Below are positions 63,837 through 64,000 of a stretch of DNA of 64,000 nt, piece after piece. A program made the position numbers and the translations under genes. The stretch lies in the NCBI GenBank assembly GCA_963794215.1, contig CAWCCQ010000004.1:558001-622000 (forward strand), written 5' to 3'. Each line of letters opens with the position of its first letter. The first letter of the stretch is position 1. This DNA comes from DATKRB01 sp963794215. Lineage in GTDB: Bacteria; Actinomycetota; Acidimicrobiia; Acidimicrobiales; RAAP-2. The notes beneath the pieces were generated by a model. It was not told where the DNA came from and searched no databases. It worked only from the letters and a program-made list of their open reading frames with translations.

Positions 63837-64000
63837 CTTCAGGACTGACTACTTTTGCGTCGAGGCCACCTCGTTCGCAGGCAGATATGCCTGGAGCAAG
63901 GGCCGCCAGTGCGAACTCCAGGTCTGCGAACAACCGCGTATCGCCGGTGGGCGCCACGTCAGTCAAGCCGCCGTCCAGCAGCGTGATGTCGTAGCTGGCT
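63793..64000 (-). CDS. Hypothetical protein, C-terminal part, truncated by IS1634 and by the window edge
   Basis: The minus-strand frame SYDITLLDGGLTDVAPTGDT, RLFADLEFALAALAPGISAC, ERGGLDAKVVSPEARV runs in from the right edge. Its last residues and stop (63793) are read from the IS inverted repeat, so the element has probably replaced the true end of the gene. Family not recognised. Confidence 0.5.
   Translation of the reverse strand, partial: ASYDITLLDGGLTDVAPTGDTRLFADLEFALAALAPGISACERGGLDAKVVSPEARVPQLVVTRRPNL

Overview
The window is high-GC DNA from an actinomycete-type bacterium, possibly Acidimicrobiia-like; the exact lineage cannot be fixed from sequence alone. Support for Actinomycetota comes from a WhiB-type Fe-S regulator, F420/deazaflavin-type nitroreductases, a TIGR03086/mycothiol-isomerase-like protein, and small families typical of actinobacteria (DUF7144, DUF6325, DUF6458, DUF5335, RDD proteins with RIDxDA repeats). 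No rRNA, tRNA or CRISPR was found.

Layout. 0-11 kb is a catabolic, CoA-linked block: a DUF35 zinc-ribbon/OB protein and a thiolase (both frameshifted), three amidohydrolase-2 enzymes, a type-1 solute-binding protein, and a fused two-domain CaiB/BaiF CoA-transferase (frameshifted). A PRC-barrel gene and a WhiB gene sit inside it. 11-14 kb holds a large orphan FtsX-type permease. 14-38 kb is an accessory region of small membrane and stress-type proteins: RIDxDA-repeat + RDD pair, DUF7144, a TVGYGD potassium channel, PLDc_N-SHOCT, DUF6325 + SHOCT, DUF1269 and tiny hydrophobic proteins. Mixed in are two very large LuxR/MalT-like ATPase regulators, a stand-alone LuxR HTH protein, a GH15 glycosidase, NDH-2, an IS3 element and pseudogene remains. 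38-64 kb holds a thioredoxin-reductase/methyltransferase fusion with a decayed divergent XRE-cupin regulator, two ABC export systems, a nitroreductase-SDR-NTF2/MarR locus, VOC proteins and methyltransferases, then intact IS256 and IS1634 elements.

Main new signal. A 17-bp palindrome, TCACCC-N5-GGGTGA, recurs upstream of the small stress-type genes between 14.2 and 37.5 kb. In five cases a TANNNT -10 hexamer lies exactly 22 bp after it, and in three more a near-match (xANNNT) lies at the same distance. This puts the palindrome centre near -43, where a LuxR-type class II activator would bind. The LuxR/MalT-like regulators interspersed with these genes are natural candidates, and one of them has a copy of the box in front of it. 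I infer a locally encoded regulon.

Decay and data quality. Many otherwise recognisable genes carry single-base indels, often in homopolymers. This may be assembly error, so several 'pseudogenes' here may be intact in the organism. Separate from this are remains with many substitutions that are true relics: an anaerobic sulfatase-maturase gene at 29.0-30.2 kb, the XRE-cupin gene at 39.9-40.4 kb, and a collapsed second copy of the nitroreductase-SDR-MarR locus at 37.7-38.05 kb.
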